A stretch of 64,000 nucleotides of DNA from Pseudomonas paeninsulae. GTDB taxonomy: Bacteria > Pseudomonadota > Gammaproteobacteria > Pseudomonadales > Pseudomonadaceae. Position 1 is the first letter of the stretch. Every line of letters begins with the position of its first letter. Both the position numbers and the translations under genes were made by a program. Of the stretch, positions 40,667 to 48,980 are shown in pieces. The notes beneath the pieces were generated by a model. It searched no databases. It was not told the origin of the DNA and saw only the letters and a list, made by a program, of their open reading frames with translations. The DNA is taken from positions 714,001 through 778,000 of the forward strand of contig NZ_CP141799.1 in NCBI RefSeq assembly GCF_035621475.1, in the 5' to 3' direction.

Positions 40667-40689
40667 CCCGGGCCTGCACCAGGTCCGGG
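40667..40689. terminator. Hairpin between convergent porin and iolC genes
   Basis: CCCGGGCCT and AGGTCCGGG pair over nine positions (one G-T) with loop GCACC. It lies in the 52-base gap between two convergent stops and could serve both. No T-tract. Confidence 0.5.
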
Positions 40690-40697
40690 TCGCAAGC

Positions 40698-42617
40698 TCA
40701 AGTCCCCGCCGACCAGGACCGAGCCTGCCGCCACAGCGACAGCACCAGGCGGAAGTTGGCGGTCAGCCGGGCACTCAGCGTGGCGTCGTCGATCCGTCCG
40801 GCGAACCAGTCGACCGCCGGTTCGTCGAAGATCGTTCGGCCCACGGCGAAACCGCGGCAGATGGGGAAGGGCGCGGCATTGCGAAAGGCTTTGCCCAGCG
40901 AGGCCGGTTCGGCCTGCAGGCCGAGCAGCAGCACACCCAGGCAATAGGGGTCATAGCGTTCGATCAGCGCCTCCAGCCGCGTCCAGCCGGGGGCTTCCAG
41001 CGGTGGCAGCTTCCACCAGTCCGGGCGCAAGCCGATCCGATAGAAGTGCTCGACGCAGGCCGGCAGGCTGTGGTCGTCGAAGCGCTTGCCCTCGGGCGCG
41101 AGCACCTCCAGCAGCCAGTCGCGCTCGTCAGCCTCGCAGGCCAGTTGCAGGGCCAGCAGTTGCCGATCCTGTTCCGCGCGCAAATGTGGCTCATCGTCGG
41201 GGTGGTAGTAGACCAGGCATTTGGCCTGATGGCCGATCGGCCAGCGGCGCAGCGCCTGCGCCTGCTCCTCGCCGGCGATTAGCCGCAGCGGCCGTGAACC
41301 GGAGACCTCTACTGGCCGTGCCAACCACCAGTCGGCGCCGAAGGTCGGCAGCAATTCGGCGCCGTAGCGCTCATCCAGCAGCAATCCAGCCTTGCCCAGC
41401 AGGGCGTCGCTGTCGCGGATCTCGCGCAGGGTGGCGGCCAGCAACTGCTTGAAGCGGAGGATATCCGCTTCGCCGCGCCCGTGGGCCTCGGCCAGCGCCT
41501 CGAACTGCCAGCGATGGTCGAAGGCCAGGGCATGCACTTCACTCCAGCGCCGCGGGCGGGTGCTGATCCGGTGCAGGCGGCGGAAGCTGGCATCCTGGTC
41601 CGGGCAGACCGGCAGGTCGCCCTGGAGAAAGCGCTCCAGTTCCGCCCGCGAGGGAATCGCCGGGGCACAGCCGTGGCGCGAGGCGACCAGGGCACCGCAG
41701 GAATTGGCCAGGCGGCAGCAGTGCGCCAGCTCGGCACCGTCCAGCCAGCCGCGGAGGAAGCCGGCGAGGAAGGCATCGCCGGCACCGAGCGGGTTGAGCT
41801 GACGCACCTCGGGGGCGCGGAACAGCGGCTGTTGCGCCAGCTCGGCGGGGATCTGCGCGGCGAACGCCTGGCAGCCGGCCGCGCCCTGTTTGACCAGCAG
41901 CAGCGCGCCGCTCAGCTCGCGCACCCGGCACAGCGCCTCGCGCAGGTCGCGCGAGGCGCCGGCGATGCAGAACTCCTCGGCGGTGCCGACGATCAGCTCG
42001 AACTCGCCCAGCAGCGCCTGCAGGCAGGCGCTCACCGCCGGGTCGAGGGCCGCCCGCGCCTCGCCCTCGGCGGGCGGCAACAGACCCCAGAGCACCGGGC
42101 GGAAGTCGATATCCAGTACCCGCTGCAAACCGCGCTCGCCGGCGATGCGCAGGGCTTCGCGACAGGCCTGGTTGGGCGTCGGCTGGGACAGGTGGGTGCC
42201 GGTGATCACCAGGCAGCGGGCGCTGGCGATATAGGCCGGGTCGATATGGCTGGCGCTCAGCGCCATGTCGGCGCAGTCCTGGCGGTAGAACAGGTGCGGC
42301 ACGTGCCGGGTGTCGTGCAGCGCCAGCAGCACCAGGCCGGTCAGGCGCTGCGGGTCGCGCACGATATGCCGGGTGTGGACCCCAGCGTCGGCCAGTGAGT
42401 GGATCACGAACTGCCCCATCGGCTCGGCGCCGACGCAGCTCAGCAGGCCGGTCTGCAGGCCCAGGCGGGCGCAGCCGACGGCGATGTTGGCGGCCGAGCC
42501 GCCGAGGTATTTGCTGAAGTGGCTGGTGCTTTCCAGGTCGGCGCCGGGTTGTTCGCCGTAGAGGTCGACGGCGGCGCGGCCGAGGCAGATCACATCGAGA
42601 GACGGAGACAAGGGCAT
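40698..42617 (-). CDS. iolC: Bifunctional 5-dehydro-2-deoxygluconokinase / aldolase-like DUF2090 fusion
   Basis: A 639-residue two-domain protein. Residues ~1-330 form a PfkB-type kinase: N-terminal GGSAANIAVGCARLG and C-terminal GAGDAF (278-283, catalytic D281). It phosphorylates 2-deoxy-5-keto-D-gluconate. Residues ~345-639 are DUF2090, an aldolase-like domain (HALAFDHRWQFEALA, LLLDERYGAELL, YDPYCLGVLLLG, ICRGFAVGRTIF) proposed to split the phosphorylated product, replacing stand-alone IolJ. No separate iolJ gene is seen here. It is divergent from iolR, with an IolR-type palindrome between them. Confidence 0.93.
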   Translation of the reverse strand: MPLSPSLDVICLGRAAVDLYGEQPGADLESTSHFSKYLGGSAANIAVGCARLGLQTGLLSCVGAEPMGQFVIHSLADAGVHTRHIVRDPQRLTGLVLLALHDTRHVPHLFYRQDCADMALSASHIDPAYIASARCLVITGTHLSQPTPNQACREALRIAGERGLQRVLDIDFRPVLWGLLPPAEGEARAALDPAVSACLQALLGEFELIVGTAEEFCIAGASRDLREALCRVRELSGALLLVKQGAAGCQAFAAQIPAELAQQPLFRAPEVRQLNPLGAGDAFLAGFLRGWLDGAELAHCCRLANSCGALVASRHGCAPAIPSRAELERFLQGDLPVCPDQDASFRRLHRISTRPRRWSEVHALAFDHRWQFEALAEAHGRGEADILRFKQLLAATLREIRDSDALLGKAGLLLDERYGAELLPTFGADWWLARPVEVSGSRPLRLIAGEEQAQALRRWPIGHQAKCLVYYHPDDEPHLRAEQDRQLLALQLACEADERDWLLEVLAPEGKRFDDHSLPACVEHFYRIGLRPDWWKLPPLEAPGWTRLEALIERYDPYCLGVLLLGLQAEPASLGKAFRNAAPFPICRGFAVGRTIFDEPAVDWFAGRIDDATLSARLTANFRLVLSLWRQARSWSAGT

Positions 42618-42675
42618 TGCTCTTATGGATTGCTGGTGCAGGTGCCAGGCAACTGGAGTGAGCTGTGTTTATAAT

Positions 42676-42689
42676 GGAATGAAATTTCC
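42676..42689. promoter_or_regulatory. Perfect GGAA-N6-TTCC palindrome (IolR-type operator)
   Basis: GGAA-TGAAAT-TTCC matches exactly the IolR motif described in Sinorhizobium. It is 59 bases from the iolC start and 53 from the iolR start, the right place to control both. Binding here is inferred. Confidence 0.65.
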
Positions 42690-42701
42690 ATATCAATGCT
42701 A

Positions 42702-42718
42702 GCGCAGAAAATCTGCGC
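42702..42718. promoter_or_regulatory. Second palindrome in the iolC-iolR gap
   Basis: GCGCAGA-AAA-TCTGCGC, perfect 7-base arms, 24 bases before the iolR start. Could be a second regulator site or a hairpin in the iolR leader. Confidence 0.4.
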
Positions 42719-42741
42719 ATTCATGGGATCAGGGGACAACA

Positions 42742-43608
42742 ATGCAAGCATCCGTACCGGCGACCTTGGATGAGTTACGTGAACAGATCACCCTGCGCTA
42801 CGACAGCCTGAGCAAGCGGCTCAAGCAGATCGGCCGCTTCGTCCTGGATTATCCCAACGATGTGGCTCTGGAGACCGTGGTGGTGATCGCCGAGCGTTCC
42901 GCGGTGCAGCCGTCGGCGTTGATCCGTTTCGCCCAGGCGTTCGGCTACAGCGGTTTCAGCGACATGCAGCGGGTGTTCCAGGCGGCGCTGATGCACGGCA
43001 ACGCCAACTACCGTGAGCGTATCCGCCTGTCTCGCGAGGGCGAGCAGGACATCGACGCCGACCAACCGCTCAGCGTGCTGCGCGCCTTCGCCGGTGCCGA
43101 CATGGCCGCCCTCGAACAACTGCCGTTGACGGTGGACGGCCAGGTCTTCGCCCAGGCGGTGGAGTTTCTGGCCAAAGCCCCGGGGATTCTGCTGGCCGGC
43201 CAGCGCCGCGCCTTTCCGGTCGCCGCCTACCTGGCCTACGCCCTGAGCCACCTCGATCGCCCGGTGCGGCTGCTCGACGGCCTCGGCGGGATGCTCAAGG
43301 AACAGGTGCGCAGCGCCGGCCGCCAGGATGTGCTGGTGGCCATCAGCTTCTCGCCCTATGCCCCGGAAACCCGCGAAGTGGTCGACCTGGCCCGCCAGCG
43401 CGGCCTGCGCGTCATCGCCCTGACCGACAGCCCGCTCAGCCCGTTGGTCCAGCAGGCCGACGTCTGGTTCGATGTGCGTGACGCCGAAGTGCAGGGCTTC
43501 CGCACCCTCAATGCGACCCTCTGCCTGGCGCAGTCGCTGGCCGTGGCGGCAGGCTATCGGCTGGAGCAGGAGCTGTTCGCTTCTCCAGCAGCCGCCGGTC
43601 AATCGTGA
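42742..43608 (+). CDS. iolR: RpiR-family regulator of inositol catabolism
   Basis: A 288-residue RpiR-type regulator. The N-terminal HTH (residues ~10-85: YDSLSKRLKQIGRFVLDYPND, ERSAVQPSALIRFAQAFGYSGF) is followed by a SIS sugar-phosphate-binding domain (residues ~130-265: GILLAGQRRAFPVAAYLAYAL, VLVAISFSPYAPETREVVDLA, VIALTDSPLSPLVQQADVWF). In proteobacterial iol clusters such a protein represses the genes until a phosphorylated intermediate made by IolC appears. It is divergent from iolC and next to a perfect GGAA-N6-TTCC site. Confidence 0.9.
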   Translation: MQASVPATLDELREQITLRYDSLSKRLKQIGRFVLDYPNDVALETVVVIAERSAVQPSALIRFAQAFGYSGFSDMQRVFQAALMHGNANYRERIRLSREGEQDIDADQPLSVLRAFAGADMAALEQLPLTVDGQVFAQAVEFLAKAPGILLAGQRRAFPVAAYLAYALSHLDRPVRLLDGLGGMLKEQVRSAGRQDVLVAISFSPYAPETREVVDLARQRGLRVIALTDSPLSPLVQQADVWFDVRDAEVQGFRTLNATLCLAQSLAVAAGYRLEQELFASPAAAGQS

Positions 43609-43634
43609 AGCGCGCCGAGAATCCCGGAGGCTCT

Positions 43635-43686
43635 TCGGCAGCAAGTGAGGCTGCCGACGCGGCCGCGCCGGCAACCGCCCGGTTGC
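43635..43686. terminator. Two hairpins between convergent iolR and binding-protein genes
   Basis: TCGGCAGC/GCTGCCGA (43635-43657, 7-base loop) and GCAACCG/CGGTTGC (43671-43686, 2-base loop). They occupy the 91-base gap between convergent stops. No T-tract follows either, so termination strength is uncertain. Confidence 0.5.
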
Positions 43687-43699
43687 GCCATGGCCTGGC

Positions 43700-44446
43700 T
43701 CAGGGCAGGTGCAGGTCATCGCCGGCCGCGCTGAGTTCCTCGTAGGCCCGGTCCAGGGCATCGCGCAGGGCCTCGGCGCCGGGGGCGCGGTGCGAGACGA
43801 TCAGCTTCAGAGGCACCCGCTGCAACTGTACGAAGGGCAATTCGGTCATACCCAGGCGCCGACGCGCCTGCTCCACCGGGGTCTGGTAGTCGAGCAGGAA
43901 GTCGCCGCGGCGGCGCTTGAGCATCTCCAGGGCGGCACTGTGGCTGCCGGTGCGGTGCTGCTGGATCGCCAGGGCGGGGTCGTCGAGCAACGCGTTGATC
44001 TGCGGCCAATAGCTGTAGCCGCTGATCGTGATCACCCCGCGCCCTTGCAGGTCTTCGGGAAAACGTGGCAGCAGGGTGTCGCGGCGAAAATACAGGTTGA
44101 GGACGATTTCACCCAGCTGGATGCGGGTTTCCAGGGTGTGCTCAGCCAACTCGGGTTTGCCGGGCGCACCTGGCCAGATCTGCACGCTGCCATCGCGCAG
44201 GCCGTTGTACAGGCGCGCGCTCGGGTAGGAACGCAACTCGGCCTGATAGCCGGCGTGCTCCAGCAGTCGCTTGGTCAGGTGCAGGATCGCACCTTGCGGA
44301 CGGCCCTGGCTGTCAGTGTAGGAATAGGGCGGGAACTCATAAAAGCCGACCCGCACCAGCGGCCGTGCCTCGTCGCTGGCGCTTTGTGCAGGGCTCGCGC
44401 CGGCCCAGAGGGCGGCGATAAAAACTAGGCAGAAGATTCTAGGCAT
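43700..44446 (-). CDS. Periplasmic solute-binding protein (amino-acid type, SBP_bac_3)
   Basis: A 248-residue protein with signal peptide (IFCLVFIAALWAGASPAQSA). The mature part VRVGFYEFPPYSYTDSQGRPQGAILHLTKRLLEHAGY is the start of the family-3 solute-binding fold. DFLLDYQTPVEQARRRLG and LKLIVSHRAPGAEALRDALDRAYEEL are the later lobe. ATG at 44446 is chosen because it places the signal peptide at the N-terminus. There are no ABC partners nearby, so it is an orphan binding protein of the kind frequent in Pseudomonas and may feed a sensory system. The ligand is unknown. Confidence 0.83.
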   Translation of the reverse strand: MPRIFCLVFIAALWAGASPAQSASDEARPLVRVGFYEFPPYSYTDSQGRPQGAILHLTKRLLEHAGYQAELRSYPSARLYNGLRDGSVQIWPGAPGKPELAEHTLETRIQLGEIVLNLYFRRDTLLPRFPEDLQGRGVITISGYSYWPQINALLDDPALAIQQHRTGSHSAALEMLKRRRGDFLLDYQTPVEQARRRLGMTELPFVQLQRVPLKLIVSHRAPGAEALRDALDRAYEELSAAGDDLHLP

Positions 44447-44978
44447 TGACCTGGCTGCGGCGCTTGGCCGTCTTATTGTTATAAGAACCTGGCCGAGCAT
44501 GTCGGTGAGTGAGCGGTTTTGTCCAGTGGCATTTGCGCTCAGCCGAACCGCACAGGGCGGCACGCAGATCTGTAGGATGGGTTAGGCGCCTGGCACAAGG
44601 CTATTGGCTGTTACCCGGTCAGTTGCGCCGTAACCCACCACGCTGAGCACGCCGACCTCACTTGGTGGGTTACGCGGCGCGCCAATGATGCAATTGCTTT
44701 TCAGCTCTACGACCTGCGCCGCTAACCCACCCTACAAAAGCTACAAAGCTGCGGCCAACACATCACTGGGACATGGCCTTCTACAAGGCTCTGGGCAGGC
44801 TTGAGTCCAATGGCTCAACGGACTAGCCGCACAGGGCGGCACGCAGGACGCGCGGCAGGCTCAGGAGGTGGTTGGGCTATGCTGAAACAACCGAGGAGGC
44901 TGCCGCGCCGCAGTCGGCTGATGCGTTGGGCCGCCGAGCTTGCCGGTGTCGATCCACCCAGTGAAATGAGGAGCTAGC
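44447..44978. other. 532-base gene-free region with a palindromic element and a flanking duplication
   Basis: Contains the composite palindromic repeat (44572-44735). Around it lies a partial direct duplication: the 20-base CCGCACAGGGCGGCACGCAG occurs at 44548-44567 and 44827-44846, each preceded by GTCCARTGGC (44521-44530, 44805-44814). No credible coding sequence. GAGGAG just before 44979 serves the CDGSH gene. Confidence 0.65.
44572..44735. repeat. Composite palindromic intergenic repeat, copy 2
   Basis: 164 bases bounded by GTAGGATGGGTTAG and CTAACCCACCCTAC (14-bp terminal inverted repeats, one mismatch). The inner arms CGTAACCCACCA (44629-44640) and TGGTGGGTTACG (44663-44674) are a perfect 12-bp inverted pair. 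Orientation is opposite to the copies at 15.4 and 56.6 kb. Confidence 0.8.
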
Positions 44979-45218
44979 ATGACCGAGCCGCTGATTGCCC
45001 AACGAGGTCCCTTTGCGGTCGAGGTGCAGGCCGGAAAAGACTATTTCTGGTGCCGGTGCGGGCGTAGCGCTGGCCAGCCGTTTTGCGACGGCAGCCATAA
45101 GGGGACTGACATCACGCCGCTGAAATACCATGCCGAACAGAGCGACACCCTGTACTTTTGTGGCTGCAAACATACCCAGACGCCGCCTTGTTGCGACGGT
45201 AGCCATAACAAGCTGTAG
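44979..45218 (+). CDS. Dual CDGSH-type iron-sulfur protein
   Basis: A 79-residue cytosolic protein with two complete CDGSH motifs (Cx1Cx2(S/T)x3PxCDGSH): C25/C27/C36/H40 and C61/C63/C72/H76. Each should bind one redox-active, pH-labile [2Fe-2S] cluster with three Cys and one His. ATG at 44979 has GAGGAG upstream. The roles of bacterial CDGSH proteins are poorly known, with electron transfer or cluster storage suggested. It is followed after 32 bases by an SDR gene on the same strand, a possible redox pair. Confidence 0.93.
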   Translation: MTEPLIAQRGPFAVEVQAGKDYFWCRCGRSAGQPFCDGSHKGTDITPLKYHAEQSDTLYFCGCKHTQTPPCCDGSHNKL

Positions 45219-45250
45219 GGCCAGCAGCCAGCAAAGCCGGGGGGCAAACC

Positions 45251-46096
45251 ATGTATCGCAAGGTCTTCGCCAGTAAAGTATTCGATCGCAAGGTGGTGTT
45301 GATCAGCGGCGGCTGCGCCGGGATTGGCCGCGCCCTGGCCGTGCGCCTGGCCCAGGCTGGCGCGCGCCTGGTGATTCTGGATCTGCAGCAGCAGGCGCTG
45401 GATAGCCTGGTGCAACACCTGGCCGATCATCACAACGCCGAGGCGTTGGGGCTGGTCTGCGACGTCGCCGATGGCGAGGCGGTGCAGCGTGCCGTCGCCC
45501 TGGCCGTCGAGCGCTTCGGCGGCATCGACGTGCTGATCAACAACGCCGGTATCACCCACCGCAGCAGCTTCGCCGAGACCGAGCTGGCGGTGTTCCAGCG
45601 GGTCATGGCGGTCAACTACTTCGGCGCCCTGCATTGCACCAAGGCGGCGCTGCCCAGCCTGCTGGCCCGCGCTGGGCAGATCATCGTGCTCAGTTCGTTG
45701 TCCGGTTTCTCCCCGTTGCTGTATCGCAGCGCCTACAACGCCAGCAAGCATGCCCTGCATGGCCTGTTCGAAACCCTGCGCTACGAGCTGAAGGACAGCG
45801 GGGTCAGCGTGATGCTGGTGTGCCCCGGCTTTACCGCCACCGACTTGCGCAAGAATGCCCTGGTCGGCGACGGTTCGGTGGCCGCGCAGCCGCCGCTGGC
45901 GATGGGCAAGGTCGCCTCGCCGCAGGATGTCGCCGAGGCCATCTATCTGGCGGCGCTTAAGCGCAAGCGCTTGTTGATATTGTCCAACGTCGACTGGCGG
46001 GCGCGGGTGCTGGCGCGCTTCTTCCCGCGGCTATTCGAGCGGGTGCTGTTGCCGCGCCTGTCCGGCATGAAGCCGCAAGGCCCGGGCCGCGGTTGA
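45251..46096 (+). CDS. Short-chain dehydrogenase/reductase
   Basis: A 281-residue SDR. Motifs: cofactor glycine motif ISGGCAGIGRALAVRL, NNAG in VLINNAGITHRSS, the catalytic Ser in VLSSLSGF, and YxxxK in YRSAYNASKHAL. The C-terminal extension is basic with hydrophobic residues (LLILSNVDWRARVLARFFPRLFERVLLPRL), which may attach the enzyme to the membrane, as in several lipid-acting SDRs. The substrate is unknown. Confidence 0.92.
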   Translation: MYRKVFASKVFDRKVVLISGGCAGIGRALAVRLAQAGARLVILDLQQQALDSLVQHLADHHNAEALGLVCDVADGEAVQRAVALAVERFGGIDVLINNAGITHRSSFAETELAVFQRVMAVNYFGALHCTKAALPSLLARAGQIIVLSSLSGFSPLLYRSAYNASKHALHGLFETLRYELKDSGVSVMLVCPGFTATDLRKNALVGDGSVAAQPPLAMGKVASPQDVAEAIYLAALKRKRLLILSNVDWRARVLARFFPRLFERVLLPRLSGMKPQGPGRG

Positions 46097-46938
46097 GCCG
46101 CGTGTGTGAAAATAGCCAACTGGAGGCGGCCGCAGTCGGATGTGAGTTTTTCACCGCGCGTAGGGCGTATTGGCGAAGGAGTACGCCGCCTTCCAGCAAC
46201 CGACGCACCGCTCGCTACGTTCTTGAGCGGCCGTGCCCACTACAATCTGTTCTGCCGAACCGGTGATCGACGGTGCACTGCCTGCGGCGAGTGACACCCT
46301 ACGGGTCGTGGGTTGCTTGAGGTGATTGGTCTGAGCGTGGGGCGCATCGGGCGGCGCTCCGTTCGTGGCGAAGCGCCCGCCCGCCGGATTGTGTGTCGTG
46401 CCGGTGATCGACGGTGCACTGCCTGCGGCGAGTGACACCCTACGGGTCGTGGGTTGCTTGAGGTGATTGGTCGGAGCGTGGGGCGCATCGGGCGGCGCTC
46501 CGTTCGGAGCGAAGCGCCCGCCCGCCGGATTGTGTGTCGTGCCGGTGATCGACGGTGCACTGCCTGCGGCGAGTGACACCCTACGGGTCGCGGATTGCTT
46601 GAGGTGATTGGTCGGAGCGTGGGGCGCATCGGGCGGCGCTCCGTTCGGAGCGAAGCGCCCGCCCGCCGGATTGTGTGTCGTGCCGGTGATCGACGGTGCA
46701 CTGCCTGCGGCGAGTGACACCCTACGGGTCGCGGATTGCTTGAGGTGATTGGTCTGAGCGTGGGGCGCATCGGGCGGCGCTCCGTTCGGAGCGAAGCGAC
46801 CGCCCGCCGGATTGTGTGTCGTACTGGTAATCGACGGTGCACTGCCTGCGGCGAGTGACGCCCTGCGGGTCGTGGGTTGCTCGAGGTGATTGGTCGGAAC
46901 GTGGGGGGCCTGAAGACGTCCGCATGTAGGTGAGGGTC
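46097..46938. other. 842-base gene-free region dominated by a 141-bp tandem repeat
   Basis: After ~160 bases of unique sequence, units of 141 bases fill 46261-46907. Apparent minus-strand reading frames of about 190-200 codons across the array are by-products of a period divisible by three (47 codons) and show only the 47-residue repeat; no start signal or domain supports them. Confidence 0.75.
46261..46907 (+). repeat. 141-bp tandem repeat array, about 4.6 units
   Basis: Units begin at 46261, 46402, 46543, 46684 and 46825 (CGGTGATCGACGGTGCACTG), exactly 141 bases apart. The last is truncated near 46907 and most diverged. Units differ by single bases (for example GGTCTGAGC versus GGTCGGAGC, GTGGCGAAG versus GGAGCGAAG). 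Conserved inner pieces are GTGCACTGCCTGC, ACACCCTACGGGTCG and GGCGGCGCTCCGTTCG. Related units occur at 14.2 kb and 58.4 kb. Confidence 0.93.
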
Positions 46939-47373
46939 TCAGTCTTCGACCGGCTCGATATACAGTTCATAGGCCTGCTCCAGATCCCAGCACGTCGCTT
47001 CGATCTTGTGGCCGTCGAAGTCGCGGACAAAGCAGCCGTAATAGGGCTCGCCGTATTCGGCACGCGGGCCGGGTTCACCTTCGCCGCTCGCGCCGGCTGC
47101 CAAGGCTGCTACGTAGAAGGCATGTACAGCGGCCTTGTCCGGCGCGACAAAGCCGAAGTGCGTGCCATTGCCGACACTCGCTGGCTGCCCATCGATCGGC
47201 GTCTGCACCCAGAACTCCGGGTATTCGCGGCCATAGGCCACGGCCCCAGGGTGGGCGAGTATGCGTTTGCAGCCAAGGGTCGGCAGCACCTGGTCATAGA
47301 AGGCCACGGCCTGGTCGAACTGGTTGGTACCGAGGGATATGTGCGACAGGATGCTGGGGTTGGTGTCGGCCAT
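46939..47373 (-). CDS. VOC-family (glyoxalase-like) protein
   Basis: A 144-residue vicinal-oxygen-chelate protein. It starts with ILSHISLGTNQFDQAVAFYDQVLPTLG (metal His in SHIS), contains GNGTHFGFVAPDKAAVHAFYVAAL, and ends in YYGCFVRDFDGHKIEATCW with the conserved DxDGxxIE. Metal-dependent lyase, dioxygenase or resistance activities are all possible in this family. The IS1182-type element is inserted only about 40 bases upstream of its start, probably separating it from its native promoter. Confidence 0.9.
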   Translation of the reverse strand: MADTNPSILSHISLGTNQFDQAVAFYDQVLPTLGCKRILAHPGAVAYGREYPEFWVQTPIDGQPASVGNGTHFGFVAPDKAAVHAFYVAALAAGASGEGEPGPRAEYGEPYYGCFVRDFDGHKIEATCWDLEQAYELYIEPVED

Positions 47374-47412
47374 TTGGCAGTCCTCCTTGGAGATTGACCC
47401 CTAACAGCCTAG

Positions 47413-48969
47413 CAGCCTGTCGGACTTTACCGATTCAATCGCGGATAATCCCGGCATCTGTCCAGCCGTGTCCACCGCATGAGCCGCTTTCGCCCGATCG
47501 ACCGCAAGACCGCGTACCTGCTGCCGCCCTCGGCAGACGACTGGCTGCCCGAAGATCACCTGGCCCGCTTCATCCTCGAAGCCATCGAAAAACTCGACCT
47601 GGGCGCGCTCACCCGTGCCTATGCCGGGCGCGGCAGCGCCGCCTATCACCCCGAAGTCTTGCTCAGCCTGCTGGTCTATGGCTATGCCACGGGTACCTTT
47701 TCCAGCCGCAAGATCGAGCGGGCCAGCTATGACTCGCTCGCCTTCCGCTACCTCGCCGCCGGCAGCCACCCCGACCATGACACCTTGGCCAGCTTCCGCC
47801 GGCGCTTTCTCGACGAGCTGGCTGGCATCTTCCTCCAGGTGCTGGAGCTGGCGGGCGAAATGAAACTGCTCAGGCTCGGCACCATCAGCCTCGACGGCAC
47901 CAAGGTGCATGCCAATGCCTCACGCCACAGCGCGCTTTCCCATGACCATATCCAGGTGCTCGAGCGCCAGCTCAAGGCCGAGGTGCAGCAACTCCTGACC
48001 CTGGCCGAGCGCGCCGACCAGGCGGAGCTTCCCGACGGCTGCAGCCTGCCCGAGGAGATCAAGCGTCGGCAGGATCGGCTGGCCGCCATGGATATCGCCA
48101 AGGCCAAGATCGAGGCGCGCGCCAGTGCCCGTTTCGAGCAGGAGCAGGCCGCCTATCAAGCGAAACTCGAGCAGCGCGCCGTGCGGGCCGCGCAAACCGG
48201 CAAACAGCCTGGCGGCAGACCGCCCAAAGCGCCGATCGCTGGCCCCAGGCCGCAAGACCAGATCAATCTTACCGATGAAGATTCACGCATCATGCGCGTG
48301 GCCGGCGGCGGCTTCGAACAGTGCTACAACGCCCAAGCGGCGGTGGATACCGACAGCCTGCTGGTGGTGGCGCAGGACCTCACCCAAGCGGGCAACGACA
48401 AGCAGCAAGTCATCCCCATGCTGGCTGAACTCAAGGCGCTGCCCGAGTCGCTGGGGCGAGTGGATACGCTGATCGCCGACTGCGGCTACAGCAGCGAAGG
48501 CAATATCGCTGCCTGTGAAGAGGCGCAAATCGAACCCTATCTGGCGGTGGCGCGCGAACATCACCATCCCCACTGGAAGGCGCGTTTCGAGGATCCGCCG
48601 GCGCTCGCAGCCGACGCCACACCGCAACAGCGTATGGCCCACAAGCTCAAGAGCCAGCCGGGGCGCACGCTCTATGCCCTGCGCAAACAGACAGTGGAGC
48701 CGGTGTTCGGCATCATCAAATCAGTGATGGGTTGTCGCCAGTTCCTGCTGCGCGGCAAGGCCAAAGTGAGCGGCGAATGGCGCCTGGTGTGCTTGGCGTG
48801 GAATTTGAAACGCATGGCCGGGTTGCGCCACAAATCCGTCCAATGCAGCTAAAAATGAGCTAAATCCGCTCGAACTCAGGAAAAGCAGAGCAATAAGCGG
48901 CTAAATGCTGAGCAAGTCGCCCGCCTTCGCCATTGCTGCCCTGTCCATGAATTCAAGTCCGACAGGCTG
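47413..48969 (+). mobile_element. Complete IS1182-family insertion sequence
   Basis: 1557 bases bounded by perfect 15-bp inverted repeats CAGCCTGTCGGACTT (47413-47427) and AAGTCCGACAGGCTG (48955-48969). It is flanked on both sides by CTAG (47409-47412 and 48970-48973), consistent with duplication of a palindromic 4-bp target. It contains one intact transposase gene. It is inserted between the VOC gene and the YciC gene. Confidence 0.92.
47479..48852 (+). CDS. IS1182-family transposase
   Basis: A 457-residue DDE transposase. The N-terminal DUF772-type region FRPIDRKTAYLLPPSADDWLPEDHLARFI is followed by a DDE domain with Asp in TISLDGTKVHANAS, Asp in LIADCGYSSEGN and Glu in QTVEPVFGIIKS. The coiled-coil-like stretch at residues ~160-240 is rich in Lys/Glu/Arg. 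The gene is intact, so the element may still be mobile. Confidence 0.95.
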   Translation: MSRFRPIDRKTAYLLPPSADDWLPEDHLARFILEAIEKLDLGALTRAYAGRGSAAYHPEVLLSLLVYGYATGTFSSRKIERASYDSLAFRYLAAGSHPDHDTLASFRRRFLDELAGIFLQVLELAGEMKLLRLGTISLDGTKVHANASRHSALSHDHIQVLERQLKAEVQQLLTLAERADQAELPDGCSLPEEIKRRQDRLAAMDIAKAKIEARASARFEQEQAAYQAKLEQRAVRAAQTGKQPGGRPPKAPIAGPRPQDQINLTDEDSRIMRVAGGGFEQCYNAQAAVDTDSLLVVAQDLTQAGNDKQQVIPMLAELKALPESLGRVDTLIADCGYSSEGNIAACEEAQIEPYLAVAREHHHPHWKARFEDPPALAADATPQQRMAHKLKSQPGRTLYALRKQTVEPVFGIIKSVMGCRQFLLRGKAKVSGEWRLVCLAWNLKRMAGLRHKSVQCS

Positions 48970-48980
48970 CTAGCCCGAAT

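Noticed and set aside
46151..46842. Two minus-strand reading frames of 190-200 codons encoding 47-residue tandem repeats
   Set aside because: They arise because the DNA repeat period (141) is divisible by three. No ribosome-binding site, no known domain, low-complexity composition, and diverged copies at other loci are not open.
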